A stretch of DNA of 19,900 bases from SURF-32 sp964648365. Its GTDB lineage: Bacteria; Planctomycetota; Phycisphaerae; UBA1845. The position numbers were made by a program, and so were the translations under genes. Position 1 is the first letter of the stretch, and every line of letters starts with the position of its first letter. Shown here piece by piece: positions 1 through 7,518 of the stretch. Where the stretch lies: assembly GCA_964648365.1 (NCBI GenBank), contig CAZYLK010000110.1, positions 1 through 19,900 of the forward strand, read 5' to 3'. A model generated the notes under the pieces. That model saw nothing but the letters and a program-made list of their open reading frames with translations. It was not told the DNA's origin and ran no database searches.

Positions 1-159
1 GAAGCGGCCGCCCGCGCGCGGCCGAACAACAAACGGGGCGTTCGCGCGACGCTGAATTGCACGATCGATCAGCATTGGGCAAACCCGATGGCCGGCCGAT
101 CCCCAGCAGCGCGAACGCCCCTCTCTTATTGCTCGCCGCGTGGACGGATCGCGCCGGCG

Positions 160-777
160 TCACGGCGTCCGGGCCAGTTCCCCGATCGCCTCCAGCAGCG
201 CCTGCCACTGCCGCACCACTTCGTCGAACTCGTATTCGAGCACGTCGGCCAGCAGGACGAAGTCCTGCGCCTTCAGCGCGTCGCGCACCGTCTGAAGGCG
301 GTCCATCGGCAGTGCCAGCGCCTTCTCCAGCGGCTCGCCCGACACGCGCACCTCGGCAGGGTCGAGGTCGAGCATGTGGATCGACTTGGTGGCCGCGTCG
401 TGAACCTGCTGCCACACGCCCAGGCAGGCGGTCAGCGCCGTGATCCCGTCGGCCGTTTTGCCCTGGCTGAAGCACTCCGCGCTGCGGCGCCGCTGCTCGT
501 CCACCGTTTCGAGCATCTGGGCCGCCTCCTCGGCCGCCGCCCGAACCAGCGCCGCCGGCGTCGTCGTCGCCACTTCCAGGCAGCGCACGTCGTCGATCGG
601 CCGCTCCATCGCCTGCGAAAGCTCCTCGCCGGTCAGGTGCAGTCCGTCGCAGCGCACGGCCACCACGACATGGTCCTTCCGGCAGGCGTCGCGCTGCAGG
701 CGCTTCACGGCTGATTCCAGCGTCTCGCTCCCACGGGTCGCGAAGTCTACCTTGTTGTCGTCGACGAATACGTCCAT
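160..777 (-). CDS. Hypothetical protein, 205 aa, soluble, acidic and helix-rich
   Basis: I do not recognise this family. The start is well supported: an ATG at 775-777 preceded on the minus strand by GGAGG with an 8-nt spacer. The protein has no signal peptide or membrane segment. Residues 1-75 look like a small mixed domain (it opens MDVFVDDNKVDFATRGS and has a hydrophobic VVVAVRCDG strand near residue 40). The rest is long, charged, probably helical sequence, including AALVRAAAEEAAQMLETVDE near residues 75-95. Composition and codon use match the neighbours, so it is likely a real chromosomal gene. It is transcribed away from the 5S unit and has no close same-strand partner in the window. 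No catalytic motif can be seen, so no function is proposed. Confidence 0.75.
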   Translation of the reverse strand: MDVFVDDNKVDFATRGSETLESAVKRLQRDACRKDHVVVAVRCDGLHLTGEELSQAMERPIDDVRCLEVATTTPAALVRAAAEEAAQMLETVDEQRRRSAECFSQGKTADGITALTACLGVWQQVHDAATKSIHMLDLDPAEVRVSGEPLEKALALPMDRLQTVRDALKAQDFVLLADVLEYEFDEVVRQWQALLEAIGELARTP

Positions 778-1021
778 TCAACCGGCCTCCAATGCGGGAA
801 CGCCGCCAAGATCGTAAATCCAGACGGGAAAGGGCCTTGCGTCAAGTTCGTTCGCCCGGGCGGCGCGAGCCCATGCCGGGCGGCCGCCACCCGATCGGTG
901 CGCGACACAGCCAGGCCTCCCTACCGCATTCTACCTCATCGGCCGCCCGGCCGCCCTCGCGGCAGGGGAAACGTCCTGCGGACCGCGCCGCACCCCGAAA
1001 AAAAATGCACAGGAGGCGGGC

Positions 1022-1049
1022 TTGACAGCGTGAATCCGGCCGCTATCTT
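1022..1049 (+). promoter_or_regulatory. Sigma-70-type promoter of the 5S rRNA gene
   Basis: A perfect -35 hexamer TTGACA (1022-1027) is followed after 16 nt by TATCTT (1044-1049, 4 of 6 consensus). The predicted start point, about 7 nt downstream, falls at the first base of the 5S terminal helix (1056). A run of eight A at 998-1005 lies upstream and might act as a distal UP-like element, although it is some 17 nt from the -35 box. Confidence 0.75.
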
Positions 1050-1055
1050 TCCGCG

Positions 1056-1160
<105 letters not shown>

Positions 1161-1166
1161 TTTTTT

Positions 1167-1199
1167 AAAAAATACCCGCTTCGGCGGGTATTTTTTTTT
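1167..1199 (+). terminator. Rho-independent terminator of the 5S gene
   Basis: The stem TACCCGC (1173-1179) and GCGGGTA (1184-1190) closes a TTCG tetraloop. The flanking A run (1167-1172) can pair with the T run (1191-1199), giving a long stem and a strong U tail. The A run on the other side means it could also stop transcription on the minus strand. Confidence 0.93.
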
Positions 1200-1318
1200 G
1201 GCCGGTATGTTGCTTCCGCCGCCCCCCGGACGATACTGCCTGCTGCGCATGGCCGGCGGCACGATCGTTCGTACCCCCCTCGCGCGTCCATCATGGCCAT
1301 CCGGCCGAGGTGCGGACG

Positions 1319-1411
1319 ATGCAAACGGATTTCTTCGGTTCGATCATTGGTCTGATTCTTCCGCTGTTGGTTCAGTTTCTCCTGTCGTTCATTTTCGGAA
1401 CGCCGATCTGA
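1319..1411 (+). CDS. Possible 30-aa hydrophobic membrane peptide
   Basis: This short frame opens with ATG at 1319 behind GAGG (1307-1310) at an ideal 8-nt spacing and ends with TGA at 1409-1411. It encodes MQTDFFGSIIGLILPLLVQF followed by LLSFIFGTPI. Nearly the whole peptide would form one transmembrane helix, flanked by one acidic residue at the start and none at the end. The 93 nt are about 46% G+C by direct count, clearly lower than the surroundings, as expected for Phe/Ile/Leu-rich coding sequence. It sits alone between the 5S terminator and the convergent PLP-enzyme gene. I know of no family for it. It could also be a chance frame; conservation between relatives would decide. Confidence 0.45.
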   Translation: MQTDFFGSIIGLILPLLVQFLLSFIFGTPI

Positions 1412-1439
1412 GACACGCTGACGCGGGCCGGCGGTGCGC

Positions 1440-2825
1440 TCACGCCGTCTGACTCAGGCCCTCATCCAGTTCCGCGATGATGTCGTGCCAGTCCTCCAGC
1501 CCCAGGCTCAGGCGGACGCCGCCGGGCATCAGGCCGCGTTGTCGCTTCTCCTCGGCCGGCATCGCGGCGTGCGTCATCGTGAAGGGCGCCTCGATCAGCG
1601 TCTTGATCTGACCCAGTGACACCGCCAGCGTGATCGAATACGCATGTTCGGCGATCCAGTCGATCAGGCGCTCCGCCGGCCTGCCTTCGCCTTCAGGGTC
1701 GTGGACTGCAAAATAGAGCATGGAGCCGGGGGCGAACTTGCCGTTGAAATCCCGCATCTGCCGCTGGGCGAGGTCATACTGCGGAAACGTCGTCAGCCCG
1801 GGGTAGTGGACGCGCTCGACGCGCTTGTGACTATTAAGGAACCGCGCGACGCGCATGGCCGTCTTCTGGTAATTGGCCATCCGCGCCGCCAGCGTTGGCA
1901 AGCCGTACACCAGCGGCGGCCAGGCGCTCTTGGGTGACAGCGACCCGCCGAAGTCCTTGCGGAACATGATCAGCTCGTCGTGGTAGGCCCGCGGCCCGAT
2001 GACCGCGCCGCCCAGGTCGGTCCCGAACCCGCCGATCCCTTTCGTCAACGACTGGCACACAAGGTCCGCGCCGAGTTCCAGCGGACGCTGGCAAAACGGC
2101 GTAGCGAAGGTGTTGTCGACGATGATACGAATCCGCTCCGCTGCCGGTCGACGGGCGTTGGCGCGATCCACGACCGCCCGCACCGCCTGGATGTCGATCA
2201 ACGTCATGTCCGGATTGACTGGCGTCTCGAAGTAGACGACTCGTGTCTGCGGCCGGATCGCTCGCTCCAGGGCAACGCTGTCGGTCAGATCCGCCAGCGT
2301 GTGCGCAATCTGAAACCGCGGCAGCCAGCCAGCGATGAGCGAGTAGGTGCAGCCGTAAAGAACCGGGTGGGCGATGACGTGCGTTCCTGCCGGTGCGGCC
2401 GTGCAGATGGCGGCGCTGATCGCGGCCATGCCCGACGCAAACGTCAATGCCATCTCCCCCGCCTCTGCCGCGGCGAGATTGTCCTCCAGCATCGCCGTGG
2501 TCGGCTCCTCCAGCCGGTCGTAGATGTAAATGGGCGGATGCTCGTGCGGCAGACCGGCGTCGTGGGCGAACTCCTGAAACCCCAGCGCGGCGCGGCTGGC
2601 GGAGTCCAGCCGGAACGTGGCGCTGGAGGTCAACGGCGGCAGGACGTGGTGGCTGTAGTCCCACCGGGCGCTGTGCGCCTCGCCGTGAATCAGGCGCGTA
2701 CGGAGGCGGGCGGGCCGGGCAGGCAGTTGCCCGTCGTCGGGGGTCTCGGGCGTAGCGGCCTGCGCGGCGGGCTGGCGGCCGTCGGTCGGGTGGGCGGTTT
2801 TTTCACGGATCGGCGGGGCACTCAT
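1440..2825 (-). CDS. Cys/Met-metabolism PLP-dependent enzyme, methionine gamma-lyase-like
   Basis: This is a fold-type I PLP enzyme of the trans-sulfuration family (methionine gamma-lyase, cystathionine gamma-synthase/lyase, O-acetylhomoserine sulfhydrylase), cytosolic and normally tetrameric. From the ATG at 2823-2825 it is 461 aa. Landmarks are the phosphate-binding YDRLEEPT near residues 102-109, FASGMAA near 130, IVDNTFATPF with the PLP-nitrogen Asp near 237, the Schiff-base lysine in SLTKGIGGFG (K262), and the C-terminal RLSLGLED. LYGCTYSL places Cys after Tyr-Gly, as in methionine gamma-lyase, where synthases usually have Gly. That favours a lyase but does not prove it. The ATG has AGGAG 6 nt upstream. 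The open frame continues 26 codons further, to a GTG at 2903. The first 35-40 residues are Pro/Ala-rich and probably disordered. Confidence 0.9.
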   Translation of the reverse strand: MSAPPIREKTAHPTDGRQPAAQAATPETPDDGQLPARPARLRTRLIHGEAHSARWDYSHHVLPPLTSSATFRLDSASRAALGFQEFAHDAGLPHEHPPIYIYDRLEEPTTAMLEDNLAAAEAGEMALTFASGMAAISAAICTAAPAGTHVIAHPVLYGCTYSLIAGWLPRFQIAHTLADLTDSVALERAIRPQTRVVYFETPVNPDMTLIDIQAVRAVVDRANARRPAAERIRIIVDNTFATPFCQRPLELGADLVCQSLTKGIGGFGTDLGGAVIGPRAYHDELIMFRKDFGGSLSPKSAWPPLVYGLPTLAARMANYQKTAMRVARFLNSHKRVERVHYPGLTTFPQYDLAQRQMRDFNGKFAPGSMLYFAVHDPEGEGRPAERLIDWIAEHAYSITLAVSLGQIKTLIEAPFTMTHAAMPAEEKRQRGLMPGGVRLSLGLEDWHDIIAELDEGLSQTA

Positions 2826-2882
2826 GGCTGGCTCCTGTTCGGGGCTACGGATGGGGGCACTCACGGCAGGCACCTGTTCGGA
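2805..2882 (-). repeat. Imperfect tandem duplication of the translation-start region
   Basis: Two direct copies lie at 2805-2842 and 2847-2882. They share CACTCA-GGC-GGC-CCTGTTCGG and differ by a 3-base indel and a few substitutions. On the coding (minus) strand, each copy contains a GAACAGG(A/T)GCC element, then NTGAGTGCCCC. The gene-proximal copy has AGGAG and ATG; the distal copy has AGGTG and GTG. The period keeps the frame, so the upstream copy extends the open frame rather than breaking it. Confidence 0.8.
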
Positions 2883-2903
2883 CTGCCGGACCGTCGAAAG
2901 CAC

Positions 2904-3239
2904 GACTTACCCCCGGTCTCAGGTCCGACGCCGCGTCGCCCCGGCACCCCGACCTACACACCTCATGCCAATGCCGGTTCCGGGCGGCGCTCCCAGACCG
3001 ATATTCTCGATGCCTCCATTGTATGCCGCGCCGGCCCGGAACAGCCCGCCCGCGCCGCCTTCCGCCCCCTGCGGCAGCGCCCGCGCCGTCGGCGGCGTGA
3101 TACCCACAACCCCGGCCCGAGAGCGCTTGAAAGCCGGGGCTTTGAGGGCACCCCATGCGTCTTTGCCCTCCGTGCCTTCGTGCCTGGGTGCCTGGGTGCC
3201 TTCCGACGCCTTCGTGGCTTCCCGCGCCTTCTCAGCCCC
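2904..3239. other. Intergenic region with 8-bp tandem repeats
   Basis: No convincing gene lies here; the frames that cross it are Ala/Gly/Arg-rich and lack ribosome sites. It must hold the promoter of the leftward PLP-enzyme gene. A TACAAT on the minus strand near 3020 is a possible -10 box, but no good -35 accompanies it. At 3173-3204 there are four 8-bp units in tandem: TGCCTTCG, TGCCTGGG, TGCCTGGG, TGCCTTCC, with a further TTCGTGGCTTC nearby. Confidence 0.5.
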
Positions 3240-3267
3240 TTGCATCCCCCCGGACCGCCGCTAGAAT
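3240..3267 (+). promoter_or_regulatory. Candidate promoter of rpmI-rplT
   Basis: TTGCAT (3240-3245, first three consensus bases kept) and TAGAAT (3262-3267, 5 of 6) are separated by 16 nt. They end 36 nt before the rpmI start. Together with the lack of infC upstream, this suggests that the ribosomal pair starts its own transcript here. Confidence 0.45.
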
Positions 3268-3303
3268 GCGGGGCTTTCCGCGATTTCGGAAATACGGTGA
3301 TCC

Positions 3304-3495
3304 ATGCCGAAGATGAAAACTCACAAGGGAATCGCCCGGCGGTTCCGCAAGACCGCCAGCGGCAAGCTCAAGTACAAGACCTGCGGCGCAGGCCACCTGA
3401 TGAGCACCAAGACCGGGGATCGCTGCCGGCGGATGCGGAAGCCGGCGACGCTCCACGACGCCATCGCCCGCCTGTACCTTTTGCGGATCGGTTAG
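3304..3495 (+). CDS. rpmI: 50S ribosomal protein L35
   Basis: The protein is 63 aa, the normal length for L35. It begins MPKMKTHKGIARRFRKTASG, matching the family's conserved opening (MPKMKTHKGAAKRFKxTGSG). It is strongly basic and binds 23S rRNA in the large subunit. The start ATG at 3304 follows a modest GGTGA. rplT begins 4 nt after its stop, the standard bacterial rpmI-rplT pairing. In most bacteria infC (IF3) precedes rpmI; here the upstream 400 nt carry no infC. Confidence 0.97.
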   Translation: MPKMKTHKGIARRFRKTASGKLKYKTCGAGHLMSTKTGDRCRRMRKPATLHDAIARLYLLRIG

Positions 3496-3499
3496 ACCC

Positions 3500-3877
3500 A
3501 TGCCAAGAGCACGAACGGGCGCAGCCCGACATAGACGCAAGAAGCGACTCTTCAAGGCCGTCAGCGGCTATCGTGACGCCCGCAGCCATCGGTACCGGCT
3601 CGCCAAGGAGGCGTACGTCCGCTCGGGCGTCTTCGCCTTCCGCGACCGCCGGGCGCGCAAGCGCGATTTCCGCGCCCTGTGGATCACCCGACTGACCGCC
3701 GCCTGCCGCGAGCGCGGGCTGATGTACAGCCGCTTCATCTTCGGGCTCAAGGCCGCCGGCATCGAGCTGAACCGCAAGATGCTCAGCGAAATCGCGATTC
3801 ACAATCCCGAGGACTTCAACGCGATCGTCGAACTGGTCCGTCCGCACATGCCCAAGACGGACGCCGCCGCCGCCTGA
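3500..3877 (+). CDS. rplT: 50S ribosomal protein L20
   Basis: The protein is 125 aa, close to the usual 115-120 for L20. The N-terminal basic extension (MPRARTGAARHRRKKRLFKA) and the globular core with RDRRARKRDFRALWITRL, GLMYSRFIFGLKAAGIELNR and MLSEIAIHNPEDF are family signatures. It binds 23S rRNA early in 50S assembly and in several bacteria represses its own operon by binding the leader RNA. Whether that happens here cannot be told, because the leader is only about 30 nt if the candidate promoter is right. It is followed after 11 nt by larC on the same strand. Confidence 0.97.
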   Translation: MPRARTGAARHRRKKRLFKAVSGYRDARSHRYRLAKEAYVRSGVFAFRDRRARKRDFRALWITRLTAACRERGLMYSRFIFGLKAAGIELNRKMLSEIAIHNPEDFNAIVELVRPHMPKTDAAAA

Positions 3878-3888
3878 GCGGAACGCCG

Positions 3889-5061
3889 ATGAAGACCGCG
3901 TACTTCGACTGCGTCGGCGGCGCGGCCGGCGACATGATCGTCGCCGCCCTCATCGACGCCGGGGCCTCCTTCGACCGAATTCGGGAAAGCCTCTCCAGGC
4001 TCCCCGTCGGGGGCTACGCGCTGCGGACGGAACGGGCCAGCCGCGCGGGCATCTCGTGCCTGCGATTCCTCGTCGAGACTGACGCCCAGGCCAGCCAGCC
4101 CCACCGACACCTCAAACACATTGTCAAGATCCTGGACGACGCCCCCCTGCCCGATGCGGTTCGGGATCGCGCCAAGGCTGTCTTCACCCGGCTCGGCGAG
4201 GCGGAGGCGCACGTTCACGGATGCAGCATCGAGAAGGTGCATTTTCACGAGGTCGGCGCCGTGGACGCGATCGTTGACGTGGTCGCAGCAGCACTGGCGC
4301 TGGACGACCTCGGCGTCGCGGAGATCGTCTGCTCGCCGATTCCCACGGGCAGCGGCACGGTCACCTGCGAGCACGGCGTGATGCCCGTCCCGGCTCCGGC
4401 GACGGCGGAACTGCTCCGCAGCGTCCCCCTGGCAGCGTGCGACGAGGTCGGCGAGATGACCACGCCGACCGGAGCGGCCGTCCTGACAACACTGGCAGCG
4501 GCCTTCGGCCCGGTCCCGGGGATGCGGATCGACGCGATCGGCTACGGCGCCGGCGCGCGATCCTGGAAGTCGCGCCCCAACACTGTCCGCGTCCTGATCG
4601 GTCGCCGTGACGGCGACGGCGCCGTGGATGAAGTCGTGGCGCTGCACGCCAACCTGGACGACATGACGCCGGAAGCCGTGGCCTACGCCGCCGAGCGACT
4701 CCTGATGAGCGGTGCACTCGACGTCTACACTGTGCCGATAATCATGAAGAAGGGCCGTCCGGGCGTGATGCTCTCGGTCCTGGCGGACCCCGCGGCCGCG
4801 GACGACCTGGAGCGAATCCTGTTCGCGGAGACGACCACGTTCGGCGTGCGCCGACAGGCTTTGCGCCGCACGCGGATGACGCGGACGCACGAAACGGTCA
4901 TGACGCCGTACGGGGCGATCCGGATCAAGGTGGGACGGGTCGGCGCGGTGGAATCGCGCAGCCCCGAGTTCGAGGACTGCCGCGCGGCCGCGGCGTCGCA
5001 CGGTGTGCCGCTGCGGGTCGTAGTCGATGCCGCCCGCAATGCGTGTCGCGGGCCGTCCTGA
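3889..5061 (+). CDS. larC: LarC, nickel-insertion enzyme for the nickel-pincer (NPN) cofactor
   Basis: LarC is the CTP-dependent enzyme that inserts nickel into the pyridinium bisthiocarboxylate nucleotide to finish the cofactor of lactate racemase and related enzymes. The ATG at 3889 gives 390 aa, a full-length single polypeptide. The N-terminal part opens MKTAYFDCVGGAAGDM (family FDxxxGxxGDM). It then has VHFHEVGAVDAIVD near residues 117-130 and SPIPTGSGTVTCEHG near 149-163. The C-terminal part has HANLDDMTPE near 253-262, MKKGRPGVMLSVLAD near 286-300 and ETTTFGVRR near 314-322. In Lactiplantibacillus, larC is split and needs a frameshift; here no split is present. larA, larB and larE are not in the window. 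A longer in-frame start at 3679 would overlap all of rplT's 3' half and is rejected. Confidence 0.93.
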   Translation: MKTAYFDCVGGAAGDMIVAALIDAGASFDRIRESLSRLPVGGYALRTERASRAGISCLRFLVETDAQASQPHRHLKHIVKILDDAPLPDAVRDRAKAVFTRLGEAEAHVHGCSIEKVHFHEVGAVDAIVDVVAAALALDDLGVAEIVCSPIPTGSGTVTCEHGVMPVPAPATAELLRSVPLAACDEVGEMTTPTGAAVLTTLAAAFGPVPGMRIDAIGYGAGARSWKSRPNTVRVLIGRRDGDGAVDEVVALHANLDDMTPEAVAYAAERLLMSGALDVYTVPIIMKKGRPGVMLSVLADPAAADDLERILFAETTTFGVRRQALRRTRMTRTHETVMTPYGAIRIKVGRVGAVESRSPEFEDCRAAAASHGVPLRVVVDAARNACRGPS

Positions 5062-5097
5062 CCCGCCGACGGCGGTGCTCAACGACTAACGCCGCAC

Positions 5098-5658
5098 ATG
5101 GAGGTCGCGGTCATCGCAGGTTTCCCCCAATTCACGCTCCTGGGCGAGGGCGCACCGTTCGGCATGGGCGGTTCGCAGATGGCCCTGCTCGGTTTGGTGA
5201 TGCTCGCGACGACCCTTCTGATGATCTCGACGCGGCGGCGCATCCAGCGTGACCGGAACACGCCGCGGGCTTATGTCCGCGAGCACGCCAGCCGGCTGCG
5301 CGAAGAGCGCCGGCTCATGGGCGACGTCGAGACGGTCATGCTGCAGCTGGACGAACTCGCCCGCGAAATCACCGGGAAGATCGACACCCGGTTTGCCAAG
5401 CTCGAAAAGGCGGTTCGCGATGCGGATGCACGGATCGATCGCCTGCAACGGCTGCTTCGCGCCGCCGAGGGACAGCCAACCCTCGACGTGACGATTGCCG
5501 AGGCCGAGTCGCCGGTCGAATCCGCGGCTGCGCCGAGCCGCTACGACCAGATCCGGTCGCTCCGCGCGGAGGGGCTGACGCCCGTCCAGATCGCGGAGCG
5601 CATCGGGCAGGCGACGGGCGAGGTCGAACTGATCCTTGCCCTGCATGGAACATCTTGA
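5098..5658 (+). CDS. Membrane-anchored coiled-coil protein with a C-terminal helical (DUF2802/HTH-like) segment
   Basis: The 186-aa protein has one hydrophobic segment (about residues 28-45, MALLGLVMLATTLLMIS) followed by a positive RRRIQRDR stop-transfer stretch. A long heptad-like coiled coil follows (about 57-122), then an acidic/Ala linker and a terminal helical unit (about 150-183) with YDQIRSLRAEGLTPVQIAER and IGQATGEVELIL. That last part resembles the helix-turn-helix-like end of DUF2802 proteins, with a conserved GEVELIL ending. It begins 36 nt after larC on the same strand, but its role appears unrelated. The start is uncertain: no clear ribosome site precedes 5098, and an ATG at residue 23 is an alternative. 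The function is unknown; a bitopic scaffold is a reasonable guess. Confidence 0.75.
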   Translation: MEVAVIAGFPQFTLLGEGAPFGMGGSQMALLGLVMLATTLLMISTRRRIQRDRNTPRAYVREHASRLREERRLMGDVETVMLQLDELAREITGKIDTRFAKLEKAVRDADARIDRLQRLLRAAEGQPTLDVTIAEAESPVESAAAPSRYDQIRSLRAEGLTPVQIAERIGQATGEVELILALHGTS

Positions 5659-5730
5659 CCGACGCGGCACGCGCCGCGAAGTCGCCCATCTCTCCCCTCG
5701 ACCGGCGTTGGCGCACCGCGAGCGTTGTCC

Positions 5731-5763
5731 ATAAGAAAAAGGCATCGCGCCGGGCGCGATGCC
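5731..5763 (-). terminator. Rho-independent terminator of the small membrane-protein gene
   Basis: A perfect 10-bp stem, GGCATCGCGC (5741-5750) with GCGCGATGCC (5754-5763), has a 3-nt loop. On the minus strand it is followed by TTTTTCTTAT (5740-5731), giving the U tail. It lies 55 nt past the stop of the 5818-6129 gene and also faces the convergent gene ending at 5658. The plus strand has no U run after the hairpin, so it is one-directional. Confidence 0.9.
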
Positions 5764-5817
5764 GTGGTTCTGCCACCCCTGCTGGGGCAGATCTGTTCAG
5801 TTCTGCTCCGGCGCTGA

Positions 5818-6129
5818 CTAGGCCGCCGGAACGATGGTTTCCTTTTCGGCCTTGGGCGCCGTCTTGCGACGGATCGTGGCGCCGCCTTCCTCCTCGGCCG
5901 GGCGACGACGGCGGTCTTCGGAGACTTCCTCTTCCGGCGCCTCGTCCTGCTGCACCGTGAAGGTCTGCGGCCCCTCAGGCTCAGGCTCGCGGTGCGTGCG
6001 GGCGGTCGGGGTGAAGCCCTCATCCACCGACGCCGCGGGCGCATCAGGCCAGAAGTTGATCGCCAGAACGACGCCAACAACCACAACCAGAACACCGATC
6101 AACACTTTCTGTTTTGTTGCCTCGTCCAC
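5818..6129 (-). CDS. Small single-pass membrane protein with a charged tail
   Basis: The 103-aa protein starts at a GTG (6127-6129) supported by a full AGGAGG with an 8-nt spacer. Residues 9-26 (VLIGVLVVVVGVVLAINFW) form one transmembrane helix close to the N-terminus. The remaining 75 residues are low-complexity and highly charged (Glu, Arg, Pro rich), probably disordered. No enzyme motif is present and I do not recognise a family. The strong ribosome site and dedicated terminator argue that it is expressed. The tail alternates acidic stretches (EPEPEGPQ, EAPEEEVSED) with basic ones (RRRRP, RRKTAPKAEK). Confidence 0.75.
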   Translation of the reverse strand: MDEATKQKVLIGVLVVVVGVVLAINFWPDAPAASVDEGFTPTARTHREPEPEGPQTFTVQQDEAPEEEVSEDRRRRPAEEEGGATIRRKTAPKAEKETIVPAA

Positions 6130-6495
6130 GGAGTGAACCTCCTATCAATGCGTTTGACGGCTCGCGCGACGGCAAGCCTGTTTCCATTCGTTCGCCCGGT
6201 GGCATCCGCACCGCCGGGGGCGAGGGCTTACGGACCGACCGCGGCGCGCGTCAACACCGCGCATCGCGACGGGCGACCCCTCCATTGGACGCACGGCGCC
6301 GGAGCCGGTTCCCGCGGCGACGCCAAAACGCGCCCACCGATCGCCCCACGCCCCGACCTCGTCTTATCCCTTGCAGACAATAGTCTTAACGGGCGGTCCC
6401 GTCCAGTCGCACTTCTCTGTATCGGACGACTGGGGTCGTGCGGCGAGATCGGTCCGCCAACTCTCCCCGCTCGGGTCCGCCGACGGCCGGGGCCG
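6130..6495. other. Intergenic region, no gene seen
   Basis: These 366 nt separate two leftward genes. The frames crossing the region are antisense or Arg/Pro-rich and have no ribosome site. The promoter of the small membrane protein is expected here, but I could not find a convincing -35/-10 pair. A short inverted repeat, AGAC-AATA-GTCT, lies near 6374-6385. Nothing else stands out. Confidence 0.4.
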
Positions 6496-7518
6496 TCACG
6501 GGCGCGGGGCCTCGTTCAACAGCGCCTGGGCCGGATCGGTCAGGGCCGGCTGATACCGCTCGATCAGCGCCCGAATCCGGGGCTGGTCGGGGTCGACTTC
6601 CAGCGAGCGGTGCCAGTATTCCAGCGCGGCATCGCGGCTGCGGGCGTCGCTGCGATCCTCCAGATAACGCAGCATCTGGATGGACCCGAGGCCGGCGAAG
6701 CTCCGCGGCAGGCGACGGTCGTAGGCCAGCGCGTCTTTATACGCCAGTTCAGCGGCCGCATAGTCGCGAAGCTGAAAACGGCAGTAACCGAGCGCCTCAT
6801 GGGCGGCCGCCAGCGTGGGATCCATTTCCAGCGCCGACTCCAGCGTCTGCCCGGCCGTCTTCAGCCGGTTCTGCTTCATGTAGGTGTTCGCGAGGTTCAC
6901 AAGCACCTGCGGCTGGGTCGCATCGCGCTCCAGCGCCTCCTTGAACGCCCGCACCGCCTCGTAGTATTTCTCCTGCGCGTCGTAGGCGACCCCGAGGTTG
7001 ACGTACGCGTGAGGGCGGTCGGCGTCGATGGCGATCGCCCGCCGGAACCGTTCCGCCGCTGCGGCGTGATCGCCCATTTGCTGGTAGCAGACCCCCAGGT
7101 TGAGCTGCGCGTCGAAGCTCTGCGGCTTCAGATCGACCGCGTGCAGGTACGCCCGCACCGCGTCGGCCAGGCGTTTCGAAAAATGGTAAAGCTGGGCCAG
7201 GTTGAAGGTGTCGTCGAACGAGAACGGATCCCGCCGAATGGCCTCCACGAAGGCGTCGATCGCCAGGTCATACTCACCCAGCCGGCGATAGAGCACGCCC
7301 ATGCGCGAGTGCGCCGTCGCCATCTGGGGATCCAATTCCGCCGCCGCCTGGAACTCTTTCAGCGCGCTTTCCAGGTCGTCCTGCGCAACCAGCGAATCGC
7401 CGGAAGCGACGTGCCGTTTCGCCTCGTACCGCCGGATCGGCTGGCAGCCGGTGAGCAGGACGCCAATGGCCAGGAGTAGGGCCGTGCGGGCAAGTTCGAT
7501 CCTGCTCGTCAGATTCAT
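6496..7518 (-). CDS. TPR-repeat lipoprotein
   Basis: From the ATG at 7516-7518 the protein is 340 aa and begins MNLTSRIELARTALLLAIGV then LLTGC, a type II signal peptide with lipobox LTGC and lipidated Cys25. This is why the start is placed here and not 60 codons upstream, where the frame opens. The rest is at least seven tetratricopeptide repeats. Recognisable units include HSRMGVLYRRLGEYDLAIDA, AQLNLGVCYQQMGDHAAAAE, AYVNLGVAYDAQEKYYEAVR and VLVNLANTYMKQNRLKTAGQ. TPR lipoproteins act as scaffolds for envelope complexes; which complex is served here cannot be told. The gene diverges from the glycosyltransferase gene at 7802, leaving a 283-nt shared promoter region. Confidence 0.9.
   Translation of the reverse strand: MNLTSRIELARTALLLAIGVLLTGCQPIRRYEAKRHVASGDSLVAQDDLESALKEFQAAAELDPQMATAHSRMGVLYRRLGEYDLAIDAFVEAIRRDPFSFDDTFNLAQLYHFSKRLADAVRAYLHAVDLKPQSFDAQLNLGVCYQQMGDHAAAAERFRRAIAIDADRPHAYVNLGVAYDAQEKYYEAVRAFKEALERDATQPQVLVNLANTYMKQNRLKTAGQTLESALEMDPTLAAAHEALGYCRFQLRDYAAAELAYKDALAYDRRLPRSFAGLGSIQMLRYLEDRSDARSRDAALEYWHRSLEVDPDQPRIRALIERYQPALTDPAQALLNEAPRP

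Noticed and set aside
2919..3245. 108-codon minus-strand frame upstream of the PLP-enzyme gene
   Set aside because: It is low-complexity Ala/Gly/Arg sequence, crosses the octamer repeats, and has no ribosome site or recognisable domain.
1980..3695. A long open frame (571 codons) on the plus strand
   Set aside because: It is antisense to the PLP-enzyme gene, runs across the rpmI and rplT region in the wrong frame, is Arg/Pro-rich and has no ribosome site. Such frames are common in GC-rich DNA.
3679..3888. 70-codon N-terminal extension of LarC
   Set aside because: It would overlap the second half of rplT in another frame, and the family opening MKTAYFDCVGGAAGDM begins at 3889.
6482..6497. Hairpin GACGGCC-GG-GGCCGTC at the end of the TPR lipoprotein gene
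   Set aside because: The stem is perfect, but it overlaps the stop codon and no U run follows on the minus strand, so I do not call it a Rho-independent terminator.
5992..7479. A 495-codon plus-strand frame over the TPR lipoprotein
   Set aside because: It is the shadow of a well-supported TPR gene and shows no domain or start signal.
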